DNA of 64,000 nucleotides, from NCBI RefSeq assembly GCF_006438915.1, contig NZ_RCZE01000013.1:62001-126000 (forward strand), written 5' to 3'. Below the pieces are notes generated by a model that saw nothing but the letters and a program-made list of their open reading frames with translations, was not told where the DNA came from and did no database searches. This DNA is from Pseudomonas arsenicoxydans (GTDB lineage Bacteria; Pseudomonadota; Gammaproteobacteria; Pseudomonadales; Pseudomonadaceae). The position numbers were made by a program, and so were the translations under genes. This document shows positions 50,232 through 58,499 of the stretch, piece after piece (positions within the stretch are counted from its first letter, which is position 1; every line of letters begins with the position of its first letter).

Positions 50232-50966
50232 ATGACTCAGGTCAACCCGTCTGGCCCGACGCCCCCACCACCTGCGCCGGAGAGTTCACAGTTGTCGGCG
50301 CACTTCGGTGGGCCGACATTGCTGTTTGCGGCTTATCTGTTTTTCTACTCCTGGCTGCATTTGTTTTATTACTTCAAGACGTTCGGCATACCGCTGGTGT
50401 CGCTGGATATCTCGCTTTATTTCTATCTGGCGTTTGCCTGGACTGCAGTGAAACAGTTCGGGGGCTGGATCCCCCTCATTCTGGGCGGCGGTGCCATCCT
50501 CTATGTTGCGCTTAACGGAGGCTGGTCTTCGGACCACAAGCTGTTTCCGCTTTTTTTGCACAAAGTGCTATTCGCGATTTTTTTGGTCTTGGGACTCTGG
50601 GGCACGTCTGTCCTGGCCGAGTACCTCGGTACGTTACAGGCCCAGCAAGTCCGCGACGGCGGCGTATTGCACCCGATTCGCCTGCACTTCGAAGACAAAC
50701 AGGCCAAAAACTTTCCGTCGGAACTGACGATGGCGACGGCCAGCAAGGATGGCGGGATTAAAGAAGCCGTGCTGCTGATTGAAACGGACGAGACGTACTT
50801 CGTGCTGGTTCAAAAGGTACTGATGAAAACCGATAAGCAGCCGCAACGTTACGATTCATTCGGCACGGTGTATCAAGTGCCGAAGAAGCAGGTGATTTAC
50901 GTTGAAATGGATGTGCCCAATATGCCGCGCGTTACCCGGACATTGTTTTTAAACGAGTTCCTATAG
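50232..50966 (+). CDS. Hypothetical membrane protein
   Basis: The protein has 244 residues. A Pro-rich N-terminus (SGPTPPPPAPESS) is followed by four membrane segments (about residues 30-155) and a soluble C-terminal domain of about 90 residues (IKEAVLLIETDETYFVLVQK, GTVYQVPKKQVIYVEMDV). No recognised family. It is followed after 35 bases by the exported protein gene, so the two may be co-transcribed. Confidence 0.65.
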   Translation: MTQVNPSGPTPPPPAPESSQLSAHFGGPTLLFAAYLFFYSWLHLFYYFKTFGIPLVSLDISLYFYLAFAWTAVKQFGGWIPLILGGGAILYVALNGGWSSDHKLFPLFLHKVLFAIFLVLGLWGTSVLAEYLGTLQAQQVRDGGVLHPIRLHFEDKQAKNFPSELTMATASKDGGIKEAVLLIETDETYFVLVQKVLMKTDKQPQRYDSFGTVYQVPKKQVIYVEMDVPNMPRVTRTLFLNEFL

Positions 50967-51001
50967 TCATCACGCGGTACTGGACTAATGGCAGGTGCGC
51001 T

Positions 51002-51520
51002 ATGACCAGACTGACGATTGCCCTGACCCTCGCTCTGTTTGGGAGTGTGGCGCAGGGCGAACAGATATTGAGGATGCCCACTGGCGACCAGTACCTTGGC
51101 AACGAAACCGTGGACCACTCAGGCATTTTTGTTGATTGCGCAAACAAACCCCATAGTTCGGCGGACGGCACGATCCAGCCGACGAGCCAACGGTGTGACA
51201 ACAATGTCATCGTTGTCATGGCGCCATCGTTGATCACTCGCTCACCGCTAGAGGTGGTCAGCGTGGACCCGACGGCCAAAAAAATCGAAGTCATGGAGGG
51301 GAATACGATCCAGACCCTCGACTTGAAACAGTTCCCGGATCTGCATTGGTTTGATTTCTCCAAAGGCGACCAGATCGGGATTGTGACTGACCAGAAAAGC
51401 AGTACAGGCAAATGGATCCTTCCGGAAGCGATTTTCGGCAAAGACTTCGCGGTCGATGCAAAACAGAAAGAAGACAAAAAAGTCGTGGAAATGTTGTCCC
51501 ACCCCGATAAAGGCACCTGA
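51002..51520 (+). CDS. Hypothetical exported protein
   Basis: The protein has 172 residues with a signal peptide (MTRLTIALTLALFGSVAQG). The mature part has two Cys (FVDCANKP and TSQRCDNN) that could form a disulfide, a stretch of beta strands and a Lys/Asp-rich end. A periplasmic location is expected. No family recognised; possibly coupled to the membrane protein encoded just upstream. Confidence 0.6.
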   Translation: MTRLTIALTLALFGSVAQGEQILRMPTGDQYLGNETVDHSGIFVDCANKPHSSADGTIQPTSQRCDNNVIVVMAPSLITRSPLEVVSVDPTAKKIEVMEGNTIQTLDLKQFPDLHWFDFSKGDQIGIVTDQKSSTGKWILPEAIFGKDFAVDAKQKEDKKVVEMLSHPDKGT

Positions 51521-51590
51521 AAAGTTGCCATCAAGCTGATTTTCTGGGAAAACCACGCTCCTCGAATTCTGCAAACAGATAAACACCGTC

Positions 51591-51929
51591 ATGAATAACG
51601 AACTGCAAATAATCGACCTCCAGCCAGGCGACGGCAAAGCCGCCGTCAAAGGCGCGCTGATCACCACCCAGTACCGTGGCTGGCTGGAGGACGGCACGGA
51701 ATTCGACTCTTCCTACAGCCGTGGCAAACCTTTCCAGTGCGTGATTGGCACGGGCCGGGTTATCAAAGGGTGGGATCAGGGAATCATGGGGATGCAGGTG
51801 GGCGGCAAGCGCAAGCTGCTGGTGCCTGCGCACCTTGCATATGGCGAACGTTCGATGGGCGCGATCACGCCGAATTCGAACCTGATTTTCGAGATTGAAT
51901 TGCTGGAAGTGCTGACGCGGGATGATTGA
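51591..51929 (+). CDS. FKBP-type peptidyl-prolyl cis-trans isomerase
   Basis: A 112-residue single FKBP domain without signal peptide: the active-site aromatic and Asp residues are in TQYRGWLEDGTEFDSSY, FQCVIGTGRVIKGWDQGI, and AHLAYGERSMG ... NSNLIFEIELLEV. It speeds prolyl isomerisation in the cytosol during protein folding. Confidence 0.93.
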   Translation: MNNELQIIDLQPGDGKAAVKGALITTQYRGWLEDGTEFDSSYSRGKPFQCVIGTGRVIKGWDQGIMGMQVGGKRKLLVPAHLAYGERSMGAITPNSNLIFEIELLEVLTRDD

Positions 51930-51937
51930 CTGAACAC

Positions 51938-52240
51938 CTACCCCCGCAGCCCTATGAAAAGGTCCAACTCAGTCGGTAGCTGCTCCTGGAGCGCTATGGC
52001 GATTTGTTGGACCTGCCCGGCGTTCAATAAACAGTCCCCGTCCTCGCTTTGATCAAGGTTCTTCCAGCCCAGTACACCCAGTATCACGGCTTCTGACTCA
52101 GGCGGAACGGTCAGTTCGTACTGTAGAAAATCACCCTCCTGATCACCTTTTGAAAATCCGCTGATCCAAAAAAAATGGACAGGGTGCCCGTTGACCGACG
52201 TCAGGTCTTGAACCAAAGGTGTCTCTGCTATACGCGCCAT
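51938..52240 (-). CDS. Hypothetical protein
   Basis: A 100-residue acidic protein without signal peptide (FFWISGFSKGDQEGDFLQYE, LGVLGWKNLDQSEDGDCLLN). It ends nine bases from the convergent FKBP stop. I do not recognise the family and saw no catalytic motif. Confidence 0.55.
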   Translation of the reverse strand: MARIAETPLVQDLTSVNGHPVHFFWISGFSKGDQEGDFLQYELTVPPESEAVILGVLGWKNLDQSEDGDCLLNAGQVQQIAIALQEQLPTELDLFIGLRG

Positions 52241-52343
52241 TAGCGTTCTTCTCTCATCCTATAAAAGCGATGCGAACGCTATCTCAATGGGCGTTTGATA
52301 GATGTAGGAGCATTCTGAATTTGCGGCCGTTGTTTCAGATGGT

Positions 52344-53375
52344 TCAACCCTGAAACGTCTCCCGATACGCATACAACCCCGGCGTTCCCCCGGTCATCAC
52401 AAACAACACATTGTCCCCGCGCTGGAACCGCCCGTCCCGGAGATCGGCCACTAACCCGGCAAACGCTTTCCCGGAATACACCGGGTCAATCAGCAACCCT
52501 TCAGCCCGAGCCATCAAGCGCACCGCCTCATGCATGGCCGGCGTCGGCAGGCCGTAACCGTCGCCCAATTGACTGCCGTCGATAACAATCTGTGAGGCCT
52601 GAACAATCGAACTGCTGCCCAGCAACCCCAGCACCTCCTGGGTTAATTGCCGGGTTCGGGCCGCTGAAGACGCTGTGTCAGACAGCACCGAGTACGACTT
52701 CACCCGCGAAGTCCCTCGACCCAGCAACTCAAACCCCGCCGCAAGCCCGGCGTGGGTGCCGGCGCTACCGTTGGGCACCACGACCTGATTGAAGGTGAGG
52801 CCGAGTTGGTTTTCCTGTTGCGCAATCTCCGCCGCGCAGCGCGCATAGCCAAGACTGCCCAGCGGTGTCGAGCCCCCCGTAGGAATCACCAACACCTTGT
52901 GCCCTTCAAGCCGAAGCTGTTCGGCACGCTTCTCGGCTTCGGCCAGCGAATCGCTGCCGCCAGCCAGTACGCGAAGGTCTGCGCCAAACAACTGGTCGAG
53001 CAGGACGTTGCCGTTGAGTTCGTAGTCCACTTCCGTTTTGGGCACTGAACGGGTCAGGATCAGTTCGCAGGCAATGCCGAGGCGGGCGCACACGGCGGCG
53101 GTCAGGCGCGCATGGTTGGATTGGAGGCCGCCGATGGTGATGATCGTGTCGACCCCGGCTGCCAGCGCTGCGCCTAGGTGAAATTCAAGTTTGCGCAGTT
53201 TGTTGCCACCGCCGCCGATCAGCATGTGATCATCGCGCTTGAGGAACAGGCCGATGCCTTGCGCCTTCAAACCCAGTTGCTGTTCGAGGCGTTCGGCCCG
53301 CTGGATCGGTGTCGGGCCTTGCAGAAGGTCGGCGCGGGCAAAAGAACTCAGTGACGTGTCCAGTAGGGTTTGCAT
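52344..53375 (-). CDS. dcyD: D-cysteine desulfhydrase / ACC deaminase-family PLP enzyme
   Basis: The protein has 343 residues from ATG 53375 (GAGGCG upstream; a TTG directly before it is an alternative). It is a fold-type II PLP enzyme with the cofactor Lys in GGGGNKLRKLEFHLG, the substrate loop GGLQSNHARLTAA and VVPNGSAGTHAGLAAG. The family includes D-cysteine desulfhydrase, which yields pyruvate, sulfide and ammonia, and ACC deaminase. The pattern favours the former. It probably detoxifies or uses D-cysteine. Confidence 0.85.
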   Translation of the reverse strand: MQTLLDTSLSSFARADLLQGPTPIQRAERLEQQLGLKAQGIGLFLKRDDHMLIGGGGNKLRKLEFHLGAALAAGVDTIITIGGLQSNHARLTAAVCARLGIACELILTRSVPKTEVDYELNGNVLLDQLFGADLRVLAGGSDSLAEAEKRAEQLRLEGHKVLVIPTGGSTPLGSLGYARCAAEIAQQENQLGLTFNQVVVPNGSAGTHAGLAAGFELLGRGTSRVKSYSVLSDTASSAARTRQLTQEVLGLLGSSSIVQASQIVIDGSQLGDGYGLPTPAMHEAVRLMARAEGLLIDPVYSGKAFAGLVADLRDGRFQRGDNVLFVMTGGTPGLYAYRETFQG

Positions 53376-53479
53376 CAATGACGCCTCGTTGTTCAGTGTT
53401 ATTACCGTGACTCTAGGGAGAAACTCCCGGCGGATAAACGCATCGCCGGTTATTACTCCTTTAACCTGATGTAATTAGT

Positions 53480-53626
53480 GCTTTGGCCAACGGTGAACTG
53501 GTGCGGATCATGGAGGATTATGTGCCGCCGCCCAAGCCTGTGCAGATGGTGTATCCGCGGTCGCGGAAGTCGTTGCCCAAATTGAAAGCGTTTGTGGAGT
53601 TTGTGGTGGGGCGGTTTGTGATGTAG
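53480..53626 (+). pseudogene. C-terminal remnant of a LysR-family gene
   Basis: 48 codons in one frame end in TAG: ALANGELVRIMEDYVPPPKP, VQMVYPRSRKSLPKLKAFVE, FVVGRFVM, the usual last strand and helix of a LysR effector domain. There is no start site and nothing upstream belongs to it; the rest of the gene is gone. Confidence 0.8.
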
Positions 53627-53639
53627 TGCATGTGAAGGC

Positions 53640-53735
53640 GCCATCGCGAGCAAGCTCGGCTCCCACAGAGATTTGTGAACACTGGAGATCCAATGTAGGA
53701 GCCGGGCTTGCCCGCGATGAACGATAACGCGGTCT
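53640..53735. repeat. REP pair, family A, diverged
   Basis: ATCGCGAGCAAGCTCGGCTC and TGTAGGAGCCGGGCTTGCCC are imperfect inverted units next to the P450 stop codon. Confidence 0.75.
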
Positions 53736-54841
53736 CAAGCCAAATCACGAAACACCGGAATCCGCCCATTCAGCGAAGGCCGATACGCCCAGGCCAACCG
53801 CTCCAGCGCAGGCCGATGCAGCAGAATCTCCCGCAACGTCGCACTGGCAATTCCCAGCGCCAACACTTGCCCCGGGCACTGATGTCGCCCCGCGCCAAAG
53901 GTAAAACTGCGGCGCTGCGGGCGATCCAGTAGAAAATCGTCAGGGCGATCATTCAACTGCGGATCGCGATTGGCCGCCGCCAACACCAGCAAAATCACAT
54001 CGCCCGACTGGAAGTTCACCCCCTCGATTTCACACGGTGCATCTACAAACCGCCGTGTGTTCTGCACCGACGGGTCAAATCGCTGGGTTTCGGCAATCAA
54101 ATCCTCCACCCGAGCCTCGTGTAGCAATGGATTTTTCATCACCGCCAACAGTGCATTACCGATCAGCCCCGCAGTGGCCTCAAACGTCTGGGAAAACAAG
54201 CCAATCAGATTGGCGATCAGCGTTTCCTGGTCACCGCTGAAGCGCCCGCGAATCACGGCGAGCAGAGGGCTTTTGTTGTCCGGATCATCCAGCAACTCGA
54301 CGAAATAACCCTGCAAATGTTCAGCGGCAGCCTGTGCAGCGTCGAGTTGCGCCTGATTGCTCAGCGGCGACAGGCACGCCACGAACTCCGCCGTCAGCGC
54401 ACTGATCGTCCGACCCTGCGCCGGCGTGAACCCCAACAACGCTGCCACCACGCACACTGGCCCGCGAAACATGGCGTTGTACAAACCGTCGGCGTCCGGC
54501 GTGATCAGCCGTGCTGCCACCAATGTATGGACTTCATCCCTATCAATCGACCCCAGCCCCGGCTCAATCGCCGACCGCGGGCAACGCTGCCGTTCGCCCT
54601 CATTCATCCGCATCAACTGCCCGAACACCTTGCCCGCCATGCCGCCGGTAATCGCCTTGGGCACCGGTTCAGCGTCCGGGCGGACATGGCAATCAGAATG
54701 GGCCAGCACGGCGGCGACCGCTCGGGCGCTGCTGGCCACCCACAGGTTCAGTCCGGCGTGAAAATTCAGTCCTCCTTGGGCACGCAATTGCGCGTAATAG
54801 GGATAAGGGTCGGCATGAGTCGCAGCGATGATCGGGTCCAT
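53735..54841 (-). CDS. Cytochrome P450
   Basis: The protein has 368 residues from ATG 54841, chosen because it removes a poorly conserved N-terminal extension and gives the usual MDPIIAATHADPYPYYAQLR opening. The haem-ligand Cys is in FTFGAGRHQCPGQVLALG, and the helix-K signature ETQRFDPSVQNTRR is present. The I-helix reads GLFSQTFEATAGLIGNALLA, without the usual AGxDT, so oxygen activation may be atypical. It is soluble and needs a ferredoxin partner, none of which is nearby. The divergent ArsR-type gene is its likely regulator. Confidence 0.9.
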   Translation of the reverse strand: MDPIIAATHADPYPYYAQLRAQGGLNFHAGLNLWVASSARAVAAVLAHSDCHVRPDAEPVPKAITGGMAGKVFGQLMRMNEGERQRCPRSAIEPGLGSIDRDEVHTLVAARLITPDADGLYNAMFRGPVCVVAALLGFTPAQGRTISALTAEFVACLSPLSNQAQLDAAQAAAEHLQGYFVELLDDPDNKSPLLAVIRGRFSGDQETLIANLIGLFSQTFEATAGLIGNALLAVMKNPLLHEARVEDLIAETQRFDPSVQNTRRFVDAPCEIEGVNFQSGDVILLVLAAANRDPQLNDRPDDFLLDRPQRRSFTFGAGRHQCPGQVLALGIASATLREILLHRPALERLAWAYRPSLNGRIPVFRDLA

Positions 54842-54923
54842 GGGTCGCAGCCTTGTTCGGGGTGGGGAAAGTGTTGCTACTATCTCCAGTCCCAAAGGCC
54901 CTTGATTCGTCCGGGAGCGAAAT

Positions 54924-55679
54924 ATGAACGCAGAACAACATGACATCGGCGTCTCTCAGGTCGCGGCCGCCATCGCGGAGCCGGCCCGGACGAAAATCCT
55001 CTGTTCGCTGATGGACGGCCACGCCCGCACCAGCACTGAACTGGCCGCGATTGCCGAAGTCAGCGCCTCTACCGCCAGCGCACACTTGGCCAAGCTTAAG
55101 GAGCAGGCGCTGGTGCGGCTGCACGTGCAGGGCCGCCATCGTTATTACAGCCTGGCGGACAAGCGCGTGGCCCAGGCGCTGGAAGCGCTGATGGTGATTG
55201 GCCAGAACAACGCGCCGGCGTACCACTCGCGCACGCCGGATCGCCTGCAATTTGCCCGGACCTGCTACGACCACATGGCCGGCACGCTGGCGGTGTTGCT
55301 GCATGACCGGATGCTGGAAAAAGGCTGGTTGCTGGAAACCGATGAGCAGGCGTATCGACTGAGCGACAGTGGCGAAGCGCTGTTTGAAGGATTGGGTGTT
55401 GAGGTCAAGGACCTGAGCACGCTGCGCCGCCGTTTTGCCTGCCCGTGTCTGGACTGGAGCATGCGTCGGCCACATCTCGGCGGTTCGCTGGGGGCGGCGT
55501 TGCTGCAATCTGCGATCAAGCGCAAATGGGTGACGCAGGACTTGGACAGCCGGGCACTGACGTTGACGGCGGTGGGGCGCAAGGCGCTAGGCATGCAGTT
55601 TGATTTGGTGCTGCCGTCTTCAAGTGGTTCCGCGATGCCTATTGATAAAAAACATCAGGAGGTTTCTTTTAGTTATTGA
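54924..55679 (+). CDS. ArsR-type winged-helix regulator with C-terminal extension
   Basis: The protein has 251 residues. The winged helix is at residues 10-85 (IAEPARTKILCSLMDGHART, VSASTASAHLAKLKEQALVR, GRHRYYSLADKRVAQALE). The remaining 165 residues, including CYDHMAGTLAVLLHDRMLEK and RRFACPCLDWSMRRPHLGG, are longer than in metal-sensing ArsR proteins and may bind an organic ligand. It is divergent from the cytochrome P450 with an 82-base shared gap, so autoregulation and P450 control are likely. Confidence 0.88.
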   Translation: MNAEQHDIGVSQVAAAIAEPARTKILCSLMDGHARTSTELAAIAEVSASTASAHLAKLKEQALVRLHVQGRHRYYSLADKRVAQALEALMVIGQNNAPAYHSRTPDRLQFARTCYDHMAGTLAVLLHDRMLEKGWLLETDEQAYRLSDSGEALFEGLGVEVKDLSTLRRRFACPCLDWSMRRPHLGGSLGAALLQSAIKRKWVTQDLDSRALTLTAVGRKALGMQFDLVLPSSSGSAMPIDKKHQEVSFSY

Positions 55680-55711
55680 TTTATAAGGATAACTGTTAGA
55701 TATAAAAGGCG

Positions 55712-55751
55712 AAAAAAAGCCCGACTATCCAATCGATAGCCGGGCTTTTTT
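55712..55751. terminator. Bidirectional intrinsic terminator
   Basis: AAAAAAGCCCGACTATC and GATAGCCGGGCTTTTTT form a long stem (one unpaired base) with a 4-base loop and T-runs on both strands. It serves both the ArsR gene and the convergent ilvE. Confidence 0.9.
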
Positions 55752-55771
55752 GCTCACGCAGAGGCGTAAGA

Positions 55772-56791
55772 TCAAACCTTGACGATCCAGCCCGCTGGCG
55801 CTTCGATGTCGCCGGTCTGTACACCCGTCAGCTCTTTGTAGAGCTTCTGGGTGACCGGGCCGACTTCGGTTTCGCTGTGGAACACGTGCAGGTGGTCGTT
55901 GTAGCTGATGCCGCCGATCGGGGTGATCACGGCCGCGGTACCGCAAGCGCCGGCTTCCTTGAAGTCGGAGAGCTTGTCGATGAACACGTCACCTTCGATC
56001 ACTTCCATGCCCAGACGCGATTTGGCCAGTTCGATCAGCGACAGGCGGGTGATGCCTGGCAGGACCGACGGCGAGTTCGGGGTGACGAACTTGTTGTCGT
56101 GGGTGATCCCGAAGAAGTTGGCCGAGCCGACTTCTTCGATCTTGGTGTGCGTCATCGGGTCCAGGTAGATGCAGTCGGCGTAGTGCGCCTTCTTGGCCTG
56201 GGAACCTGGCATCAGGCTGGCGGCGTAGTTGCCACCGACCTTGGCCGCGCCGGTGCCTTGAGGGGCTGCACGGTCGAAGCTGGAGATCAGGAAGTTGTGC
56301 GGGGTCAGGCCGCCCTTGAAGTAGGCGCCGACCGGGATGCAGAAGATCGAGAAGATGAACTCGGGGGCGGTACGCACGCCGATGTTGTCACCCACGCCGA
56401 TCACGAACGGACGCAGGTACAGCGCGCCGCCGGTGCCGTAAGGCGGGATGAAACGCTCGTTGGCGCGGACCACTTCTTTACAGGCTTCGATGAACTGCTC
56501 GGTTTCCACGAACGGCATCAGCAGGCGTGCACAGCTGCGCTGCATGCGCAGGGCGTTCTGGTCCGGGCGGAACAGGTTGATCGAGCCGTCCTTGCAACGA
56601 TAGGCCTTCATGCCTTCGAAGCATTGCTGGCCATAGTGAAGGGCGGTGGAGCCTTCGCTGATGTGCAGCACGTTGTCTTCGGTCAGGGTGCCTTTGTCCC
56701 ACTCGCCATTGCGCCAGTACGACAAGAAACGCTTGTCTGTCTTGATGTAGTCAAAACCCAGCTTGTCCCAATTGATGCTTTCGTTACCCAT
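55772..56791 (-). CDS. ilvE: Branched-chain amino acid aminotransferase
   Basis: The protein has 339 residues from ATG 56791 (GAGGGTGTC upstream). It is a class IV PLP aminotransferase of the longer type: YGQQCFEGMKAYRCKDGSIN, the Lys-containing AAKVGGNYAASLMPGSQAKK, EVGSANFFGI and FKEAGACGTAAVITPIGGI. It interconverts Leu, Ile and Val with their 2-oxo acids in the cytosol. Those oxo acids are the substrates of the bkd complex encoded next, although ilvE is separated from it by a repeat. Confidence 0.93.
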   Translation of the reverse strand: MGNESINWDKLGFDYIKTDKRFLSYWRNGEWDKGTLTEDNVLHISEGSTALHYGQQCFEGMKAYRCKDGSINLFRPDQNALRMQRSCARLLMPFVETEQFIEACKEVVRANERFIPPYGTGGALYLRPFVIGVGDNIGVRTAPEFIFSIFCIPVGAYFKGGLTPHNFLISSFDRAAPQGTGAAKVGGNYAASLMPGSQAKKAHYADCIYLDPMTHTKIEEVGSANFFGITHDNKFVTPNSPSVLPGITRLSLIELAKSRLGMEVIEGDVFIDKLSDFKEAGACGTAAVITPIGGISYNDHLHVFHSETEVGPVTQKLYKELTGVQTGDIEAPAGWIVKV

Positions 56792-56964
56792 GACACCCTC
56801 TATCACTGAACAACCGCCGAAACGGTTCAAGGCTTCTGACGTTTTTTGGATGGGGACAACAATACTTCATTCTTGGGCTAAATCGCAGCCCAGACTATCG
56901 GCTGAAGGGCAGATTTCTTAGCCTGCTGATGAAAATTGCCGCCGATTCTTCATTGTTCGAAATC

Positions 56965-57088
56965 CTGTGGCGAGGGAGCTTGCTCCCGCTCGGCTGCGAA
57001 GCAGTCGTAAATCCAGACAATGCGGTATGCCTGGAAGTCAGAAAGGGGCCGCTTCGCAGCCCAGCGGGAGCAAGCTCCCTCGCCACAG
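56965..57088. repeat. REP-like pair, family B
   Basis: CTGTGGCGAGGGAGCTTGCT and its complement, with inner GCTGCGAAGC/GCTTCGCAGC pairing, directly after the lpdV stop. Confidence 0.9.
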
Positions 57089-57098
57089 TTGATCGTGT

Positions 57099-58481
57099 TT
57101 ACAGGTGCAGCGCATGCCCGAGGGCACGCAACGCCGCTTCCTGCACAGCCTCGCCCAGCGTCGGATGCGCATGGATGGTGCCGCCGATGTCTTCCAGCCG
57201 TGCGCCCATTTCAAGGCTCTGGGCGAACGCCGTCGACAACTCCGAGACACCAACGCCAACCGCCTGCCAGCCGACAATCACATGATTGTCCCGACGAGCG
57301 ACCACCCGCACAAAGCCGCTTTTCGACTCCAGCGTCATCGCCCGGCCATTGGCCGCGAACGGGAAGCTTGAAACGATGCAGTCCAGGCCGGCAGCCTTGG
57401 CCTCGTCCGGCGTCTGGCCGACCACCACCAGTTCCGGGTCGGTAAAGCACACGGCGGCGATGGCGGTGGGGTTGAACTCGCGGGTTTTACCGCTGATCAG
57501 CTCGGCCACCATTTCGCCCTGAGCCATGGCCCGGTGCGCGAGCATCGGTTCGCCGCTCAGGTCGCCGATGGCGTACACATTGCGCATGCTGGTCTGGCAG
57601 CGGTTATCGATCTTGATCGCCGAGCCGTTCATGGTCAGGTTAAGCGCTTCGAGGTTCCAGCCCTGGGTGTTCGGCTTGCGACCCACGGCGACCAGTACCT
57701 GATCGGTTTCCAGGTTCATGGTGTCGCCATCCGGCGCCAAGACTTGCAGGGAATTGTTCGAGGAATCAAAGCCTTGAACGCTGTGCTTCAGGTAAAGTTT
57801 TACGCCCAGTTTTTTCAGTTCGTCGTGGACCGGCTGAGTCAGTTCGGCGTCGTAGGCGGGCAGAATGCGTTCTTGCGCCTCGACCACGCTGACGTCGGCA
57901 CCGAGCTTGCGATAGGCAATCCCCAGTTCCAGACCGATGTAGCCGCCACCGACCACGGTCAGCCGCTTCGGCACGGAGGTCGGTGCCAAGGCTTCGGTGG
58001 AGGAGATGATCGGGCCGCCAATCGGCAACATCGGCAGGTTTACGCTTTTCGAGCCGGTGGCCAGCACCAGGTGCTCGCACTGAATGCGTGTGTCGCCGAC
58101 GTCGACGGTTTTGCCGTCGACGACCTTGGCCCAGCCTTGAATGACCTGAACCTTGTTCTTCTTCAGCAATGCCGCGACGCCAGTGGTCAGGCGATCAACA
58201 ATGCCGTCCTTCCACTCGACGCTCTTGGTGATGTCGAGGGTCGGCGCCGAAACGCTGATGCCCAAGGCCGAGTGCTGGCTGTGGTGTTGCGTCTGGTGGA
58301 ACTGCTCAGCCACGTGAATCAGCGCTTTCGACGGAATGCAGCCGATGTTCAGGCAGGTGCCACCCAGGGATTCGCCTTCTACCAAAATGGTTGCAATGCC
58401 CAGTTGACCGGCACGAATCGCCGTCACATAACCGCCAGGGCCGCCGCCGATGATCAGCAGCGTGGTGTTCAAAGTTTGCAT
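57099..58481 (-). CDS. lpdV: Dihydrolipoyl dehydrogenase of the branched-chain keto acid complex
   Basis: The protein has 460 residues from ATG 58481 (GGAGAG upstream). The FAD motif IIGGGPGGYVTAIRAG, the redox disulfide GGTCLNIGCIPSKALIH, the NAD motif TVVGGGYIGLELGIAY and the C-terminal His/Glu dyad region HAHPTLGEAVQEAAL are present. It is the E3 subunit that reoxidises dihydrolipoamide on BkdB with NAD+. Being the last gene of the bkd operon identifies it as LpdV rather than the general Lpd. Confidence 0.95.
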   Translation of the reverse strand: MQTLNTTLLIIGGGPGGYVTAIRAGQLGIATILVEGESLGGTCLNIGCIPSKALIHVAEQFHQTQHHSQHSALGISVSAPTLDITKSVEWKDGIVDRLTTGVAALLKKNKVQVIQGWAKVVDGKTVDVGDTRIQCEHLVLATGSKSVNLPMLPIGGPIISSTEALAPTSVPKRLTVVGGGYIGLELGIAYRKLGADVSVVEAQERILPAYDAELTQPVHDELKKLGVKLYLKHSVQGFDSSNNSLQVLAPDGDTMNLETDQVLVAVGRKPNTQGWNLEALNLTMNGSAIKIDNRCQTSMRNVYAIGDLSGEPMLAHRAMAQGEMVAELISGKTREFNPTAIAAVCFTDPELVVVGQTPDEAKAAGLDCIVSSFPFAANGRAMTLESKSGFVRVVARRDNHVIVGWQAVGVGVSELSTAFAQSLEMGARLEDIGGTIHAHPTLGEAVQEAALRALGHALHL

Positions 58482-58499
58482 TGTGCTCTCCAACAAAAA

